12,970 bases of DNA from RGIG2041 sp045537695 (GTDB lineage: Bacteria; Bacillota; Clostridia; UBA1381; UMGS1253), in the NCBI GenBank assembly GCA_045537695.1, contig JAZSQB010000056.1:1-12970 (forward strand), given 5' to 3'. Under the pieces are notes generated by a model. That model ran no database searches, was not told where the DNA came from, and worked only from the letters and a program-made list of their open reading frames with translations. Made by a program: the position numbers and the translations under genes. Positions 12,085-12,970 of the stretch are shown one piece after another. How positions within the stretch are numbered: position 1 is the stretch's first letter; every line of letters starts with the position of its first letter.

Positions 12085-12259
12085 CGATATACTCGCTGTT
12101 GCTCGTACGATATATTTGCTTCGCAAATTCGATATAACCTTATTTCATTCGGTTACGATATGATATAAATCTCATTGCCGCATCGGCAACATATCGCGTG
12201 CGTTAGCACATATCGCACCTGATAAGGTATATCGCAAATCTCATATGAGATTTATATCG
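12085..12259. repeat. Array of eight CGATAT boxes, four direct and four inverted, with hairpin spacers
   Basis: CGATAT occurs at 12085, 12108, 12130 and 12156. Its reverse, ATATCG, occurs at 12191, 12210, 12229 and 12254. Most spacers are themselves palindromes of different sequence: ATTTGC/GCAAAT, AACC/GGTT, TTGCCG/CGGCAA at the pivot, GTGC/GCAC, ACCT/AGGT and AAATCTC/GAGATTT. The first spacer is only weakly paired. Left boxes can pair with right boxes, so the DNA or its transcript could fold into a ladder with side hairpins. No gene is visible. The array is bracketed by the 10-bp inverted repeat TTTACTGTCA (12063-12072) and TGACAGTAAA (12282-12291). Confidence 0.85.
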
Positions 12260-12260
12260 C

Positions 12261-12307
12261 TGAAAACGGGATAGAATTCACTGACAGTAAATTCTATCCC
12301 GTTTTCA
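12261..12307. terminator. 18-bp perfect stem-loop, possible terminator of the XRE gene
   Basis: TGAAAACGGGATAGAATT (12261-12278) pairs without mismatch with 12290-12307 across an 11-base loop. Read on the - strand the stem ends in CCCGTTTTC, which could stop transcription of the XRE gene, though the U run is short. The loop and the adjoining arm hold TGACAGTAAA, complementary to 12063-12072 on the other side of the CGATAT array. Confidence 0.6.
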
Positions 12308-12332
12308 TGGCAACAGTTGATAAAAACGATAC

Positions 12333-12395
12333 GGTTTCAAAAGGTTTCATTTGGTTTCACTCAAAAAATGAAACCATAGCACCGCAAGTGAAACC
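12333..12395. repeat. Five helically phased GGTTTCA boxes
   Basis: GGTTTCA lies at 12333-12339, 12343-12349 and 12353-12359, exactly 10 bp apart. Inverted TGAAACC lies at 12369-12375 and 12389-12395, exactly 20 bp apart and each part of TGAAACCATA. The boxes overlap the 3' end of the XRE gene. Such phasing on one DNA face suggests a binding array, iteron or operator. Confidence 0.75.
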
Positions 12396-12643
12396 ATACC
12401 GATCTGTTCGACAAACTGGATAAAAAACTGATCCGCGGAAATCTCCAACAAGGTGACGAGCTGATAAAAGGTATTGAGGCTTGGATGCTGGCCACGATTT
12501 TCTATGTACATGATAGAGCGTGGAGTACGGTCTACAAGCTGTGCGAGATACTCCTGCGTCCAGCCCTTTGCTTCTCTTTTGCGCTTGATTTCCCGGCCCA
12601 AAGCGTGGAAGTCAAGCCGTCTTTCATCTTGGTACATTCTCAT
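12347..12643 (-). CDS. XRE-family helix-turn-helix regulator
   Basis: A 98-residue DNA-binding protein on the - strand. The helix-turn-helix covers about residues 13-70: LGREIKRKREAKGWTQEYLAQ, then RTPRSIMYIENRGQHPSLNTFYQLVTLLEIS. The ribosome site GGGGGTGAT lies directly before ATG 12643; the ATG two codons later (12637) is an equally possible start. After residue 75 (ADQFF) the sequence no longer looks like this family, where a longer polar C-terminus is usual. The last 24 residues are encoded by the GGTTTCA boxes and their surroundings, so the gene may be truncated at its 3' end. It is divergent from the sigma factor gene, a common pairing in Bacillota mobile elements, and probably controls the shared intergenic region. 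Confidence 0.8.
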   Translation of the reverse strand: MRMYQDERRLDFHALGREIKRKREAKGWTQEYLAQLVDRTPRSIMYIENRGQHPSLNTFYQLVTLLEISADQFFIQFVEQIGMVSLAVLWFHFLSETK

Positions 12644-12686
12644 ATCACCCCCATATTATTTTACATTTCGGGTGACATCATTTGAA

Positions 12687-12724
12687 CGAAACAGAGTTTT
12701 ATATTTAAGTAGTATTTTGTTTCG
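12687..12724. promoter_or_regulatory. Inverted repeat CGAAACA/TGTTTCG upstream of the XRE gene
   Basis: CGAAACA (12687-12693) and TGTTTCG (12718-12724) are 31 bp apart, about three helical turns, in the divergent intergenic region. They resemble the GGTTTCA/TGAAACC boxes in sharing GAAAC, so one protein might bind both. An XRE operator is an inference. Confidence 0.4.
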
Positions 12725-12735
12725 TGTGCGTAAAC

Positions 12736-12794
12736 TTGTTTGCGGGATGAAGAAGCATTAAAATATAGTGAGCCTTGGGACATTTTGTCCCAAG
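12736..12794 (+). promoter_or_regulatory. Promoter and palindromic operator of the sigma factor gene
   Basis: TTGTTT (12736-12741), 17-bp spacer and TAAAAT (12759-12764) form a plausible promoter. At the predicted start sits the perfect palindrome CTTGGGACA (12774-12782), spacer TTT, TGTCCCAAG (12786-12794). A repressor bound there would block initiation. The rest of the 225-bp intergenic region shows no further gene. Confidence 0.6.
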
Positions 12795-12868
12795 AAGATA
12801 ATTTGGCCAGAGCCGCACATTTGATACTCCTAATCCGTTAAACATCATGAAGGGAGGTTTTGTAGCAC

Positions 12869-12970
12869 ATGGATATTGAAGAACAATATGACAAAATATA
12901 CCGCTACTGCTATTTCAAATTGTACGACACGCAGTTAGCACAGGATATTACGCAGGAAACCTTTCTTCGA
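12869..12970 (+). CDS. Sigma-70 family RNA polymerase sigma factor, N-terminal part
   Basis: ATG 12869 follows AGGGAGG (12851-12857), and the frame stays open for 34 codons to the window end. The sequence MDIEEQYDKIYRYCYFKLYD then AQDITQETFLR is the start of sigma region 2, where D-ITQETFLR is the core polymerase-binding helix of extracytoplasmic-function-type and mobile-element sigma factors. The remainder, including region 4, lies outside the window. Divergent pairing with the XRE gene and the operator at 12774-12794 suggest tight repression. Its target promoters are unknown. Confidence 0.8.
   Translation, partial: MDIEEQYDKIYRYCYFKLYDTQLAQDITQETFLR

Noticed and set aside
12085..12259. CRISPR array
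   Set aside because: Units are only about 6-8 bp and change orientation halfway; the gaps are palindromes rather than unrelated spacers.
12474..12761. Plus-strand open frames over the XRE gene
   Set aside because: They are antisense to a clear helix-turn-helix gene, have no ribosome site and show no recognisable protein features.

Overview
The window looks like chromosomal DNA of an anaerobic, low-to-mid GC Bacillota, most likely class Clostridia. This rests on strong Shine-Dalgarno sites of the AGGAGG type, sigma-A promoters with 17 bp spacers, clostridial-type genes (a TetM/EF-G-like GTPase with a YacP/Rae1-like tail, DUF1653, the cysteine-rich small domain), and a flavodiiron protein plus rubredoxin pair. 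A species cannot be named from the sequence alone.

Left part (1-2630) is a graveyard of mobile DNA. It holds a probable IS1182-type transposase scrap, a piece of a siphophage head module (C-terminus of a minor capsid protein, two small phage genes, N-terminus of a GP20-type scaffold protein), a tyrosine integrase fragment and an IS30-type transposase fragment. The phage piece is bracketed by two identical 101-bp direct repeats (39-139 and 1851-1951). Each ends in a 24-bp unit that is repeated twice more on the right side. Within the phage piece, a 360-bp non-coding stretch with four hairpins and a small cysteine-containing gene lie between two sister terminators.

Middle part (2663-11250) is a compact set of housekeeping-like genes, all on the + strand. 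A DUF1653 protein overlaps the control region of a lipoprotein NagZ-type beta-N-acetylhexosaminidase. A LysR regulator with a clear promoter and palindromic operator comes next. It is followed 12 bp downstream by an 872-aa fusion of a TetM/EF-G-like translational GTPase to a Rae1/YacP-like NYN ribonuclease, and then, 1 bp downstream, by a tRNA-dihydrouridine synthase. A flavodiiron protein and a 52-aa rubredoxin form an oxygen/NO-detoxifying pair, and a ZIP metal transporter follows. REP-like GC-rich palindromes sit between some of these genes. A tRNA-Pro(UGG) on the - strand shares a bidirectional terminator with the ZIP gene.

Right part (11563-12970) looks like the edge of an accessory or mobile region. 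It holds an AT-rich cysteine-rich small protein, a roughly 165-bp hairpin-rich element with a terminator, and an array of eight CGATAT boxes arranged as four direct plus four inverted, with hairpins between them. Next come an 18-bp perfect stem-loop, five helically phased GGTTTCA boxes, an XRE-type regulator on the - strand, and the first 34 codons of a sigma-70-family factor behind its own promoter and palindromic operator.

The two most interesting items are the GTPase-Rae1 fusion, a possible one-polypeptide ribosome-clearing and mRNA-cutting factor, and the CGATAT hairpin array.
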